From: Maribacter_C sp047345145
GTDB lineage: Bacteria; Bacteroidota; Bacteroidia; Flavobacteriales; Flavobacteriaceae
Direction: 5' to 3'
Length of the DNA: 64,000 nt
NCBI RefSeq assembly: GCF_047345145.1
Contig: NZ_JBLFER010000001.1
Coordinates: forward strand, 868,001 to 932,000
Shown: piece after piece, positions 52,534-61,725 of the stretch
Layout of the letters: every line of letters starts with the position of its first letter
Position numbering within the stretch: position 1 is the first letter of the stretch
Notes under the pieces: model-generated
Told to the model about the DNA's origin: nothing
The model's database searches: none
What the model saw: the letters and a program-made list of their open reading frames with translations, nothing else
Made by a program: the position numbers and the translations under genes

Positions 52534-54492
52534 TTATCTATTCAAAAACAAAATTATAGCTGTTCCCGAATTGGACGGCGATGGTGGTCCGTCCCCATTC
52601 TCAAGGCTCAATACGAGCGTATAGGTTTCGGTAGTGTCCTCTGGTATAATATAGGTCCCTGGCAATAGGTTGCCCGCACCATCAAAAAGTTCAATTTTCA
52701 ATTTCACAGTTATAAACTGCACCCCCTTGCCTATGGTGGCCTCATCGAATTTAAATGTATATCTTATTTTCCGATCAGGTTCTCCTACCGGACCTCTGAG
52801 TGTTATGGATTCTCCAGTTGGTAACACGCCCAAATCGGTATCAGTATAGTCGGGTTGACGCAACATCAAGCTAAAATCAACCCTTGATAGAGCTGGACTC
52901 AAAAACCTTCCTTTATATGCTATGTAATAATCTCCAGGGGGAATGGACTCCTGGAAAACGGGCGAGATAAGTGTTCCGTCCGCATGGTATAACCCATAAT
53001 TAATATATCCGCCACCTACATCTAATCTGCCCGGAAAATAGAGATAAGATCCTGTAGATCGATTAATTGTAAAATAATATCGGGCTTCCATATCAGGATC
53101 CAAACCGCTCTCATACTGCAAATTAAGTTGTATAGGATCCTCCAAGACACCTAAGTACTGATCTGAGGCTTTAAAATCGCCTACTTTAAGTTCAAATTCT
53201 TCTGGTACTTCTGTAAGTATACTTGGGTATACCTTTACTTCTATACGGTACCTTCCCTGCGCCAGATCTTCCCAGTAGACTGTACCGTAGTTGGCTTCGA
53301 GCGGCGGTATAGAAATCTCCATACCATCCCCATCATAAAAGGTATATGAATAGTCTGAGGGTCTATTGCTCATCTGCAATATGTGCAAAGCAAAATCTGC
53401 CGACTCGGCGAGTTCAAAAGAAATACTCTGTGTATCATTGGGTAAGGTCTCCGCAGTTGTAAACGCCCGGTCAAAGGGCAAGTTCAATGTCCCCAAATTC
53501 ACATTGTTTTCAAGGGGTGTCATCAAGGTCAAAACCACGTTGCCATTTACCACTTCTGTAGTTTGGTTCTTTATCTCAATCTTATATGAACCAGGAGATA
53601 GCATACCCTCTTGGTTGTTACCCTCATAGACCGATTCCCCTTGGCTATTCAGCAAAACCAACGTTTCTGTGCCATTCGCGCTTAAGGAATATTCAAGGGT
53701 ATCTAGAATAGAGAAGGCAAAATTAATTCTACTATCGGGTTCATCTGTCGTAATTTGATATTCCAAGGTTTCCGAATAAGGAGCTTCAAGTAATCCCAAG
53801 GTATTATCGGTTGCACCAAAATCAAATGTCCGGCTTATTTCTATCGGCTCAGTGCCTCCATCTGTTACCACAACACGAATCGTAATTGGATCTGAAACCA
53901 ATGCTGAAAAATCTTCTTCATAGTTCACCGTACCTATTGATTGGCCATCAGGAATGGTACTATTCTCAGCAAGAACGATCTCATTTAGGTATACATTATA
54001 AAAGAGTTCATCGCCATCTGGATCACTGGCCGCTTTCCAACTTACCACCAGCGAACTGTAGGTGTCTGCGTTAAAGACAATTTCATCAAAATCAAAGTTG
54101 CTTGGGGATCTGTCTACAGTTACTGTTTTGCTAAATTTTCCCGTAGAATAAGCCCCTTCGGAATCATAGGCCTTTATCTCAATATCTAAAACTACCGTAA
54201 TTCCTTTTGAGGTTTTATTAAAACCATCTAAATCAATTTCCAGTGATGTCTGTTTCCATGCCTTTTGTAGTACTTCATCATTAATGCTTATTTCATAAAG
54301 CACTTCTTGGTCATCTGGGTCAGTCGATGCCTCCCATGAAATAATAGCAGTTGCCGAATTGGGAAGTACAGTTACTATAATCTGTTCAGGTTCAGATGGT
54401 GAAAAGTTTTCCTGTTCGTCCGAATTGTTGTTACATGATAAAAGTGTCAATATTAGGAACCCGAGTACTAAAAAATGGAATTTCTTTTTCAT
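52534..54492 (-). CDS. Lipoprotein with two Fn3-like and four PPC-like domains
   Basis: This is a 652-residue lipoprotein with lipobox LTLLSC (Cys20); the ATG at 54492 is chosen over an upstream TTG. Two fibronectin-III-like modules (about 30-125 and 130-225, each with ISWEASTDPDD or VSWKAASDPDG) are followed by about four repeats. Each repeat starts LGxL and ends with a GxYxIxI strand (for example LSPGSYKIEIKN and LAQGRYRIEVK). These look like bacterial pre-peptidase C-terminal-type domains, which bind proteins or collagen-like polymers in other enzymes. No catalytic domain is present, so a binding or structural role is likely. Confidence 0.6.
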   Translation of the reverse strand: MKKKFHFLVLGFLILTLLSCNNNSDEQENFSPSEPEQIIVTVLPNSATAIISWEASTDPDDQEVLYEISINDEVLQKAWKQTSLEIDLDGFNKTSKGITVVLDIEIKAYDSEGAYSTGKFSKTVTVDRSPSNFDFDEIVFNADTYSSLVVSWKAASDPDGDELFYNVYLNEIVLAENSTIPDGQSIGTVNYEEDFSALVSDPITIRVVVTDGGTEPIEISRTFDFGATDNTLGLLEAPYSETLEYQITTDEPDSRINFAFSILDTLEYSLSANGTETLVLLNSQGESVYEGNNQEGMLSPGSYKIEIKNQTTEVVNGNVVLTLMTPLENNVNLGTLNLPFDRAFTTAETLPNDTQSISFELAESADFALHILQMSNRPSDYSYTFYDGDGMEISIPPLEANYGTVYWEDLAQGRYRIEVKVYPSILTEVPEEFELKVGDFKASDQYLGVLEDPIQLNLQYESGLDPDMEARYYFTINRSTGSYLYFPGRLDVGGGYINYGLYHADGTLISPVFQESIPPGDYYIAYKGRFLSPALSRVDFSLMLRQPDYTDTDLGVLPTGESITLRGPVGEPDRKIRYTFKFDEATIGKGVQFITVKLKIELFDGAGNLLPGTYIIPEDTTETYTLVLSLENGDGPPSPSNSGTAIILFLNR

Positions 54493-54788
54493 TTTTAAAC
54501 CGTTAGACAATTAAATATACCAAAAAAGTGTAAAAATTAAGGCGTGGATTTTCCATTTACCTATAACCAAGCCTAATTATTCGGCGTTTCTGACCCTTCA
54601 TCGATTGCCAAGTGCCATTAGTACTGACGCCCTGAAAACTTTGTTTTATCTCAATTTCAATTCACCAAGCAATTCGATAGGGCCGCAAGTAGTCTTGTGT
54701 ATGATTGTCATTCGACATCCTTTTCGGATGCTTATTTGTCACTACACTTTCAAGACTAATTAAATGGATCAAATAAGAAGAACGAAAG
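54493..54788. other. 296-bp intergenic region between ccsBA and the PPC-like lipoprotein
   Basis: No gene is supported. A small hairpin (CATCC-TTTTC-GGATG, about 54717-54731) lies downstream of ccsBA without a T-tract. TAAATATA at 54512-54519 reads TATATTTA on the minus strand and is a possible -7 box for the lipoprotein gene. Confidence 0.4.
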
Positions 54789-57700
54789 CTACTTTACTTT
54801 GGAATAATTGGCCTTATATCGCCAAAAGCTGACTCCACCTAAAACCAAGGCGGCTAAGACAATGTACCATACATAATCAGGCGTAATAGCTGCTGCCCCA
54901 CTTTGTCCATAACTATGCAAACCGACCAAGTAATAATTTACACCAAAGTAGGTCATCATAATGCTGAAGTAGGCAATTACACTTAAAAAATTAAACGTCC
55001 ATTTGCCACGTAAACCTGGAACTAATCTTGTGTGAATTACAAAAGCGTATACCATTATGGAAATCAAGGCCCAAGTTTCTTTTGGATCCCAACCCCAATA
55101 GCGACCCCAACTTTCATTTGCCCATTGGCCTCCTAAGAAATTACCAATGGTGAGCATAATTAATCCTACCGTCAAAACAATTTCGTTGATTATAGTCAGT
55201 TCTTTTATGTTTAATTCCATTCGCTTTCTATTGTTTTTAGTTGTCAAAATCATTAGCAATAAGCAGACAACACCTAAAATCATACCTACACTTAGTGGAC
55301 CATAACTTCCAACAATAACCGAAGTATGAATCATCAACCAATAACTGTCTAACACGGGAACAAGTGTTCCAATTGTCGGATCCACCCAATTACGATGAGC
55401 AAAGAACAGCAACATTGAACACACAAAAGCTGCTGCGGATAAGGTCATTACATTTTTTCTTATAAAAATCATCCCAATGCCCATGGTAGCCCACGCTACA
55501 AACAACATGCTTTCGTAAGCGTCACTCCATGGGGCATGCCCTGAAACGTACCAACGTAGAATCAAACCAGCAGTATGCCAAAGAAATAAAATGATAATGG
55601 TTCCCTTTAGGACATATGAGGCGGCTTTCCATATTTCACGATCTTTAAAAATTTGTGAAATCAAAACAAAAAATAATATTACACCTACTAACGCATATAG
55701 TTGGTACAACAAATTGAATATGTTTAATTTATTGTAAATAACTTCAGTATTGATTTTGTTCTCTGAAGGTAACACCTCACTGCCGTGGTTTTCTTGGTTC
55801 TTTTTAAATGCCGCCAAAAGTTTATTTGCCTCAGCGTAATCGTCTGTTTTAATTGCTTTCCTCAAGGATATCAGGTAATACGGCACTGCATTTTTGATGA
55901 AATTACTGTAAAGCGAATCTGCTACAGGGTACTGTCCGCCACGGAATTCAATCGCCGATATCCATTTGTTATTCTCATCGTTAAGAAGTGGGAAAATTTT
56001 AATGATTTTTCCACTTAATGCTTGATCTAAAAGATTAAGTCGAATATTCGCATCTTTTAAATCTTGTTGAAATTTATTTGGAGCAAGTGCGGTAGTAGCG
56101 TCATCTAAGAATGGTGCCAATTTGTATTCCCCTTTTTCGTTGAAAAAATCAGTTGCTTTTATAAACTCTTGCCCTTTCGGAATGCCTAGGACGTTACGAA
56201 TACTATCGTTTTTACCCTTTTTATCTACTGCAATGAACTCTGCGTTATACCATGCGGGAGGATTCAACATCATTGATAAAAAGACTTGGTCAGAATTCAT
56301 ATCACCAAACCTGTTTTTCAAACTTAATTTTCTGAGTAACTCAGAAGAAAAAGTATTAATAGGTTTCATACGACCAGCCTCGTCTTGAATCACCAACCTT
56401 CCAAAAGCTTCGGCATGTGCTTTAGAAACTATTGTAGTTTGTAAAATGGAATCAATTTGCGCCTGAGTTGGCGTTAAAGTATTATGGTCGTGGCCATCAT
56501 CAGCAGTATGCTCTTGAGCTGATGCGGAAATTAAACTTCCAAAAACTACTGCAATTGTAAGTGCTGCCTTTTTGGCTTTTAATTTATCTAAAGACTTCGT
56601 TAGGTCTTTAAAGCGTGTTTTTCCAAAGAACATTATTCCCATCAAACCAATGTATAAAAGAAAATACCCTAAGTAGGTAATCCATGTCCCCCATTGGTCA
56701 TGATTAACGGAGAGCACAGTACCTTTTTCATCAGGAGAAAAACTAGCTTGAAAGAAGCGATATCCTTTATGATCAAGAATATTGTTCATAAAAATATCGT
56801 AATCAAAAGGTCGTTCGTCTTCTACTGTGACCTTACTCATATATGATTTGTAACCCGCCTCTGTACCAGGGTACTTTTCGGCTATAAAATCGTTGAGTTT
56901 AACTTTAAAAGGCAGCTCATAAACTTTTGAACCATAAGCCAATGAAAAATCTAAACCTCCAACTGACAATTTCTCTGAAAAATTAGAAGTCCCTTTTCCA
57001 CCTAACAACTTTTTTTGAACCGTTTCCCCATTTGAGGATATATCCACAACCAAGGCAGAAAGGCTATTTTTTGTAATTTCTTCCTCAGGAATTTCCACTA
57101 CTCCATAAGAGCCTTTGGTTATAGGCTCGGGAATCACAAATTGCATTCCTGCCATGCTGTAAAGAGACCGCAATTGAAATTCTTGCAAGCTATCTTTTGT
57201 TAACTGACCTCGAAATTGATCAGCCATTCGCATGAAACTCCCTTCGAAAGTGGATTTTATCTGATATGTAGAATCAGTTGTGAATATATTGATTGCCCCG
57301 TCAGTGGGTTTATTTAGAGCGAAAAGAACATTGTGGACATTATTCACCTTATTATTTTCTAGATAATGTTCTTCACGCTGCCCTGTGCCCGCTTCAACAA
57401 TTTTCAAAAATTCTTTTCCGTTCTCATCTAGAATCAGGCCTTCCTTTGCTCCTTTAATGAAATCAACATAAGAAATTGTGAACTCTTGTCCGTTATAATC
57501 AGATTTCCATGGTAGGTTAGATTTTAGAGCTTCCGGGGTTACAATTAAATCATCTTCTAAGACTTTTCTTTTGGGTTGTCCATCTATTTCACCGTCTACA
57601 AAAGCCGTTAAATATGTTTTATCAGAATAAAAAACCTTTTCTGAACTGCCCTCACGAATAGGCATCATTCCTTCGAAACTAATATATCGCGTCACAAAGG

Positions 57701-57977
57701 CGCCAATTATAATCAGAATCCACGACAAGTGTAATGTAAGTACTGGCCACTTTTTCCATGTAAATAATTTATATCGAAACATATTTCCAAGGAAATTGAT
57801 GACAAAAAACACCATTATTGCTTCGAACCACCACGCATTATAAATCCAAATTCTAGCAGTTTCTGTACTGTATTTACTTTCGACGAAAGTCCCGATACCC
57901 ATGGCGACACCAAAAACGATAAATAAGACAGCCATTAAACGGGTAGAGAAGAAAAATTTCTTAAGCAATTCTGTCAT
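54789..57977 (-). CDS. ccsBA: Fused cytochrome c synthase CcsBA (ResB-CcsA)
   Basis: This is a 1062-residue inner-membrane protein. The N-terminal half is ResB/CcsB-like, with spans near 13-30, 50-68 and 80-100, a large periplasmic part, and a span near 430-450. The C-terminal half is CcsA-like, with many helices and the tryptophan-rich haem-handling motif WGRYWGWDPKETW near residue 970. It moves haem and attaches it to CxxCH motifs of exported cytochromes, such as that at 20745-21230. An additional soluble segment (about 490-740) between the halves is lineage-typical. It is monocistronic. Confidence 0.93.
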   Translation of the reverse strand: MTELLKKFFFSTRLMAVLFIVFGVAMGIGTFVESKYSTETARIWIYNAWWFEAIMVFFVINFLGNMFRYKLFTWKKWPVLTLHLSWILIIIGAFVTRYISFEGMMPIREGSSEKVFYSDKTYLTAFVDGEIDGQPKRKVLEDDLIVTPEALKSNLPWKSDYNGQEFTISYVDFIKGAKEGLILDENGKEFLKIVEAGTGQREEHYLENNKVNNVHNVLFALNKPTDGAINIFTTDSTYQIKSTFEGSFMRMADQFRGQLTKDSLQEFQLRSLYSMAGMQFVIPEPITKGSYGVVEIPEEEITKNSLSALVVDISSNGETVQKKLLGGKGTSNFSEKLSVGGLDFSLAYGSKVYELPFKVKLNDFIAEKYPGTEAGYKSYMSKVTVEDERPFDYDIFMNNILDHKGYRFFQASFSPDEKGTVLSVNHDQWGTWITYLGYFLLYIGLMGIMFFGKTRFKDLTKSLDKLKAKKAALTIAVVFGSLISASAQEHTADDGHDHNTLTPTQAQIDSILQTTIVSKAHAEAFGRLVIQDEAGRMKPINTFSSELLRKLSLKNRFGDMNSDQVFLSMMLNPPAWYNAEFIAVDKKGKNDSIRNVLGIPKGQEFIKATDFFNEKGEYKLAPFLDDATTALAPNKFQQDLKDANIRLNLLDQALSGKIIKIFPLLNDENNKWISAIEFRGGQYPVADSLYSNFIKNAVPYYLISLRKAIKTDDYAEANKLLAAFKKNQENHGSEVLPSENKINTEVIYNKLNIFNLLYQLYALVGVILFFVLISQIFKDREIWKAASYVLKGTIIILFLWHTAGLILRWYVSGHAPWSDAYESMLFVAWATMGIGMIFIRKNVMTLSAAAFVCSMLLFFAHRNWVDPTIGTLVPVLDSYWLMIHTSVIVGSYGPLSVGMILGVVCLLLMILTTKNNRKRMELNIKELTIINEIVLTVGLIMLTIGNFLGGQWANESWGRYWGWDPKETWALISIMVYAFVIHTRLVPGLRGKWTFNFLSVIAYFSIMMTYFGVNYYLVGLHSYGQSGAAAITPDYVWYIVLAALVLGGVSFWRYKANYSKVK

Positions 57978-58162
57978 CAGAAGAAGCGTTGGTTTTCAGG
58001 ATGCAAAAATACCAACTTTTTATGGTTTTCATTGCTGTAGCACCTTTTAAAAAGTTAAACAGATTTGTTAATCCTTTGTGAAAAATATAAACATGCCAAA
58101 TATCCTAGAATTGTAGCACCACTGTTTTCGTAATTGGTAAATTATATACCTAAATTTACGAT

Positions 58163-58930
58163 ATGATAAAAGTCACCCTTATAGGAACGGGAACTGTCTC
58201 AACGCATTTGAAAGAAGTGTTCACAAAGACAGATAGTGTTGAGGTGATTCAAATCATTCCAAGTCGCGGAGACGCTTTGTCAAAAGCTCTAAAAATGTCA
58301 CCAAGACATGACAAAGGTGAGCATAAAATTGAACAGTCAGACATTTATATTATTGCTGTAAGTGATGATGCCATAAAATCTGTTTCAGAGCAACTTAACA
58401 AATCAAATGTACTTATGGTTCATACTTCAGGGAGTGTTTCCATAGACGCATTACCCAGTGCCGTGAGAAAGGGAGTTTTTTATCCTTTACAGACGTTTTC
58501 AAAGGGAAGAAAAGTGGATTTTAAAACGATTCCTATTTGCATTGAAGCGGAAAAAAAAGGAGATTTGGAATTGCTTCTAAAATTGGCAGAATCCATTTCG
58601 GAATCGGTTTATGAGATTTCATCCGAACAACGGAAATCACTCCATTTGGCTGCTGTTTTCGTTAATAATTTCACCAATCACATCTATCAAATCGGAAATG
58701 AGATTTGCAAAGAAAACGATGTTCCTTTTGATATTCTAAAACCGCTTATAATGGAAACACTGCAAAAACTAGATACACTCTCCCCTCTTGATGCGCAGAC
58801 AGGTCCAGCAAAACGAAGTGACCAACAAACCATTCAGCGGCATTTGGAGCAATTAAAGAACAAAACACACAAGGAAGTCTACCAGATACTAACCAAATCA
58901 ATCAAAGAGACATATGCAGAAAAGCTATAA
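58163..58930 (+). CDS. Rossmann-fold / DUF2520 protein
   Basis: This is a 255-residue protein with an NAD(P)-binding N-terminal domain (LIGTGTVSTHL, 6-16) and a helical C-terminal DUF2520 domain (about 130-250, AAVFVNNFTNHIYQIGNEI). It resembles pyrroline-carboxylate or 6-phosphogluconate dehydrogenase folds, but no reaction is established. It overlaps the KdsC gene by 17 bp. In flavobacteria this pair, followed by maf, is a conserved arrangement. Confidence 0.85.
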   Translation: MIKVTLIGTGTVSTHLKEVFTKTDSVEVIQIIPSRGDALSKALKMSPRHDKGEHKIEQSDIYIIAVSDDAIKSVSEQLNKSNVLMVHTSGSVSIDALPSAVRKGVFYPLQTFSKGRKVDFKTIPICIEAEKKGDLELLLKLAESISESVYEISSEQRKSLHLAAVFVNNFTNHIYQIGNEICKENDVPFDILKPLIMETLQKLDTLSPLDAQTGPAKRSDQQTIQRHLEQLKNKTHKEVYQILTKSIKETYAEKL

Positions 58931-59441
58931 AGAATACCTGAAGAACATCACCACTTTTGTTTTTGACGTAGACGGAGTTTTTACTGATGGAACACTGCTA
59001 ATTACGCCTGAAGGGGAAATGCTTCGTAAAATGAGCGTCAAAGATGGCTACGCACTGAAAACAGCTCTCCAAAAAGGATATAACGTCTGTATAATCACAG
59101 GCGGAACCAACGAAGGCGTGCGATTGCGATTAGCGGGATTGGGAGTAACAGACATCTATCTAGGAGCACATCATAAAGAAGAACCTCTAAATGAATATTT
59201 ATCCAAACATGGAATAACTCCTGAAAATGTGCTTTATATGGGCGATGACATGCCTGACATTCCTCCAATGAAAATAGTCGGATTGCCTACCTGTCCGCAA
59301 GATGCCATTCCAGAAGTAAAGGAGGTTGTCAAATATATATCTCATAGAAACGGTGGCGATGCTTGTGTCCGCGATGTTATTGAGCAAGTTTTGAAGGTTC
59401 GTGGTGATTGGCATAGCAACTTTAGTGCTGCAAATGATTAG
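58914..59441 (+). CDS. kdsC: KDO-8-phosphate phosphatase (KdsC, HAD family)
   Basis: This is a 175-residue HAD phosphatase. Asp18 and Asp20 in FVFDVDGVFTDG are the nucleophile and acid, IITGG is the second motif, and YMGDDMPDIPPM is the metal-binding fourth motif. It has no cap domain, as expected for tetrameric KdsC. It makes KDO for lipopolysaccharide. A related role on sialic-acid-type sugars is possible for the family. Confidence 0.9.
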   Translation: MQKSYKEYLKNITTFVFDVDGVFTDGTLLITPEGEMLRKMSVKDGYALKTALQKGYNVCIITGGTNEGVRLRLAGLGVTDIYLGAHHKEEPLNEYLSKHGITPENVLYMGDDMPDIPPMKIVGLPTCPQDAIPEVKEVVKYISHRNGGDACVRDVIEQVLKVRGDWHSNFSAAND

Positions 59442-59445
59442 AAGA

Positions 59446-59499
59446 TAGACCGTAGACCGTAGACCGTAGACCGTAGACCGTAGACCGTAGACCGTAGAC
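59446..59499. repeat. 7-bp tandem repeat (TAGACCG)n
   Basis: Seven perfect copies of TAGACCG (59446-59494) and a partial eighth (TAGAC) fill most of the 71-bp gap between kdsC and maf. The array begins 5 bp after the kdsC stop. Its length is likely to vary by slippage. It is not a CRISPR: there are no spacers. Confidence 0.97.
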
Positions 59500-59512
59500 G
59501 AAAAAATATAAA

Positions 59513-60100
59513 ATGCTTCAAGACAAGTTAACCAATTATAAAATCATACTTGCCTCTGGTTCGCCTAGAAGGCAGCAGTTTTTCAAGGAATTGCAATTGG
59601 ATGTGGAGGTGCGCTTAAAATCAGTTGATGAAGTATATCCTCCAGAACTTAAAGGAAGTGAAATCTCTGATTACTTGGCCCAATTAAAAGCATCTGCTTT
59701 TGAAGGTTCTTTGCTTCCAAACGAAATACTGATTACTTCTGATACCGTTGTTTGGCATAAGGGTGCTTCTCTGGCAAAAGCATCCGATGAAAACGAGGCT
59801 TTTCAAATGCTAAAAACCCTTTCTGGAGATTGGCATGAGGTGATTACCTCAGTTTCTTTTACCACTTCCGAAGAACAAAAAACAGTTCATCAAATCACTA
59901 AGGTGAAGCTAGCAGATTTATCAGATGACGAAATTTGGTTTTATATCAATACTTGCAAACCCTTTGATAAAGCAGGAGCATACGGCATTCAAGAATGGAT
60001 TGGCCTCATTGCCATTGAAGAAATACAAGGCTCCTACACCAATGTGGTCGGATTACCCACGCATTTGGTTTACAAAACGTTAATTGAGATGGCGAGCTAG
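59513..60100 (+). CDS. maf: Maf-family nucleoside triphosphate pyrophosphatase
   Basis: This is a 195-residue protein with the canonical start LASGSPRRQQFF (14-25), the active-site aspartate in ITSDTVVWHKG, and the closing KAGAYGIQEW segment. Maf proteins hydrolyse non-canonical or modified nucleoside triphosphates to monophosphates, and the older name refers to septum formation. It lies directly after the heptamer array and is followed after 37 bp by a lipoprotein gene. Confidence 0.93.
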   Translation: MLQDKLTNYKIILASGSPRRQQFFKELQLDVEVRLKSVDEVYPPELKGSEISDYLAQLKASAFEGSLLPNEILITSDTVVWHKGASLAKASDENEAFQMLKTLSGDWHEVITSVSFTTSEEQKTVHQITKVKLADLSDDEIWFYINTCKPFDKAGAYGIQEWIGLIAIEEIQGSYTNVVGLPTHLVYKTLIEMAS

Positions 60101-60137
60101 TTGGTTTTAAGTAACTTTATACTAAGAAAATCATATT

Positions 60138-61085
60138 ATGAAAACATTTATAAAATCCGGACTTAGCCTTGTAGCAGCAATGGTTTTAGTTGCATTTACA
60201 CAATCATGCAAAGAACAGACGACCAGCCAAAAGAAGGATTTAGCAATTAACACCGAGGTTGCACCTATGGTTGTTAAAAAGCCAATATCCGAGGAATTCA
60301 AAAAGTATTGGTATGCCGGAGAAGCTGAAATTACATCATACAAACTTGAGCAAGCGCGTTATGGTGAAATACGCGAAGGAAATTCCGTCTTGATATATGT
60401 TACTGAACCTTTCCACAACCAAAAACAGGTCAAAGCGGATAGAAGTAACACAGATAATATACCCGTTTTAAAACTGAATAGCACCAAGAATTACTTAACA
60501 GGCATTTATCCCTACTCAATTATGAGCAGTAGTTTTTATCCGGTTCATGACAATAGTCACGCAATAAAAGTTTCCTTTTCTTCGCAGGAATGGTGTGGAC
60601 ATGTTTATGCCCAATTAAATAACCGGGATGATTTCGAAATTATGTCACATTCTTATTTTGAATCCGAAAGTGATGTTAGTCGTACAATGGAGAAAACAAT
60701 ACTTGAAAATGAGCTTTGGAATAAGATTCGAATCAATCCTGAAGGTTTGCCAACGGGCAATTTAAAGATTATTCCTTCTTTGGAATATATAAGACTGACT
60801 CACAAAGAATTAAAATCGTATGATGCAATAGTTAGTTTAAGTACAAAAAACAAAATTACAACGTACAAAATCGAGTATAAAGAACTAAATCGAACACTTG
60901 AAATCAACTTTACTTCTGCATTTCCACATACTATAGAAAGTTGGTCAGATAGCTTTAAAGATGGCTACGGAGCAAATGCAAAAATGCTTACTTCTACGGG
61001 AACCAAATTAAAGTCAATCAAGAGTCCGTACTGGCGAAAAAACAGTAATGAATTTCTACCTTTGCGCGATAGTTTAGGACTTTAA
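60138..61085 (+). CDS. Conserved lipoprotein of unknown function, downstream of maf
   Basis: This is a 315-residue lipoprotein with lipobox FTQSC (Cys24). Conserved-looking segments are FKKYWYAGEAEITSYKLEQARYGE and SQEWCGHVYAQLN. No catalytic motif is recognised. Homologues are sometimes mislabelled as septum formation inhibitor Maf because of their position; no Maf domain is present. The MscS-type gene follows after 4 bp. Confidence 0.7.
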   Translation: MKTFIKSGLSLVAAMVLVAFTQSCKEQTTSQKKDLAINTEVAPMVVKKPISEEFKKYWYAGEAEITSYKLEQARYGEIREGNSVLIYVTEPFHNQKQVKADRSNTDNIPVLKLNSTKNYLTGIYPYSIMSSSFYPVHDNSHAIKVSFSSQEWCGHVYAQLNNRDDFEIMSHSYFESESDVSRTMEKTILENELWNKIRINPEGLPTGNLKIIPSLEYIRLTHKELKSYDAIVSLSTKNKITTYKIEYKELNRTLEINFTSAFPHTIESWSDSFKDGYGANAKMLTSTGTKLKSIKSPYWRKNSNEFLPLRDSLGL

Positions 61086-61089
61086 TTTT

Positions 61090-61650
61090 ATGGAGGAATT
61101 TTTAATAGAGAATCAAAAGGAGCTAATCTGGACATTAGCCACATTACTTATTGTAATCATCTTTCGTTTCATTGGAAAAACAACGGTTCAACGTATTGGC
61201 CGTATGAGCGGCATTGCCGAAGCCCGAACCCTCTTAATCACCAAATATGTTTATGCAGTATTAAATTTTTTAGCCATCGGCGCTGTTACCTTTATTTGGG
61301 GTGTTAATTTTCAAGATTTAGGCCTACTATTTTCTTCTGTTTTTGCGGTAATTGGTGTTGCTCTTTTTGCACAATGGTCCATTTTGAGCAATGTAACTGC
61401 GGGAGTTATACTTTTCTTCTCTTTCCCCTTTAAAATAGGTGACTACATTCGAATTTTAGATAAAGAAATTATGGATGAGCAAGACGAAAATGAAAATATT
61501 TTTATCATTGAAGACATAAAGGCTTTTCATGTACATTTAAGAAGACATAGTGGCGAACTAATTACCTACCCAAATAATATGATGCTTCAAAAGGCTATTG
61601 CTTTAATCGAAACGCCCATTAAATCTGATGATGGCTCAGATGCTATTTGA
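61090..61650 (+). CDS. Small-conductance mechanosensitive channel-type protein
   Basis: This is a 186-residue MscS-like protein with three membrane spans (about 13-28, 52-72 and 76-112) and a short beta domain (about 115-165, FPFKIGDYIRIL ... ITYPNNMMLQKAIALIE). It keeps the pore-lining third helix and the first soluble domain but lacks the large C-terminal part of E. coli MscS, so it is a minimal form. It would relieve osmotic pressure or act as a small ion channel. Confidence 0.85.
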   Translation: MEEFLIENQKELIWTLATLLIVIIFRFIGKTTVQRIGRMSGIAEARTLLITKYVYAVLNFLAIGAVTFIWGVNFQDLGLLFSSVFAVIGVALFAQWSILSNVTAGVILFFSFPFKIGDYIRILDKEIMDEQDENENIFIIEDIKAFHVHLRRHSGELITYPNNMMLQKAIALIETPIKSDDGSDAI

Positions 61651-61697
61651 TTTGTTAAAGAAGTTCTAAAATAACATTTCTTCCCTCTTTATCTCTT

Positions 61698-61705
61698 TAT
61701 CTTTG
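61698..61705 (+). promoter_or_regulatory. Putative -7 element of the PIG-L deacetylase gene
   Basis: TATCTTTG is a perfect match to TAnnTTTG and lies 20 bp before the ATG at 61726. Confidence 0.5.
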
Positions 61706-61725
61706 AGAGCCAACTTACAACAATA

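Noticed and set aside
59446..59499. Possible CRISPR array
   Set aside because: The units are contiguous 7-bp repeats with no spacers, and no cas genes are present in the window.
60138..61085. Second Maf protein
   Set aside because: Its position after maf invites that label, but it is a lipoprotein without the SGSPRR start or other Maf motifs.
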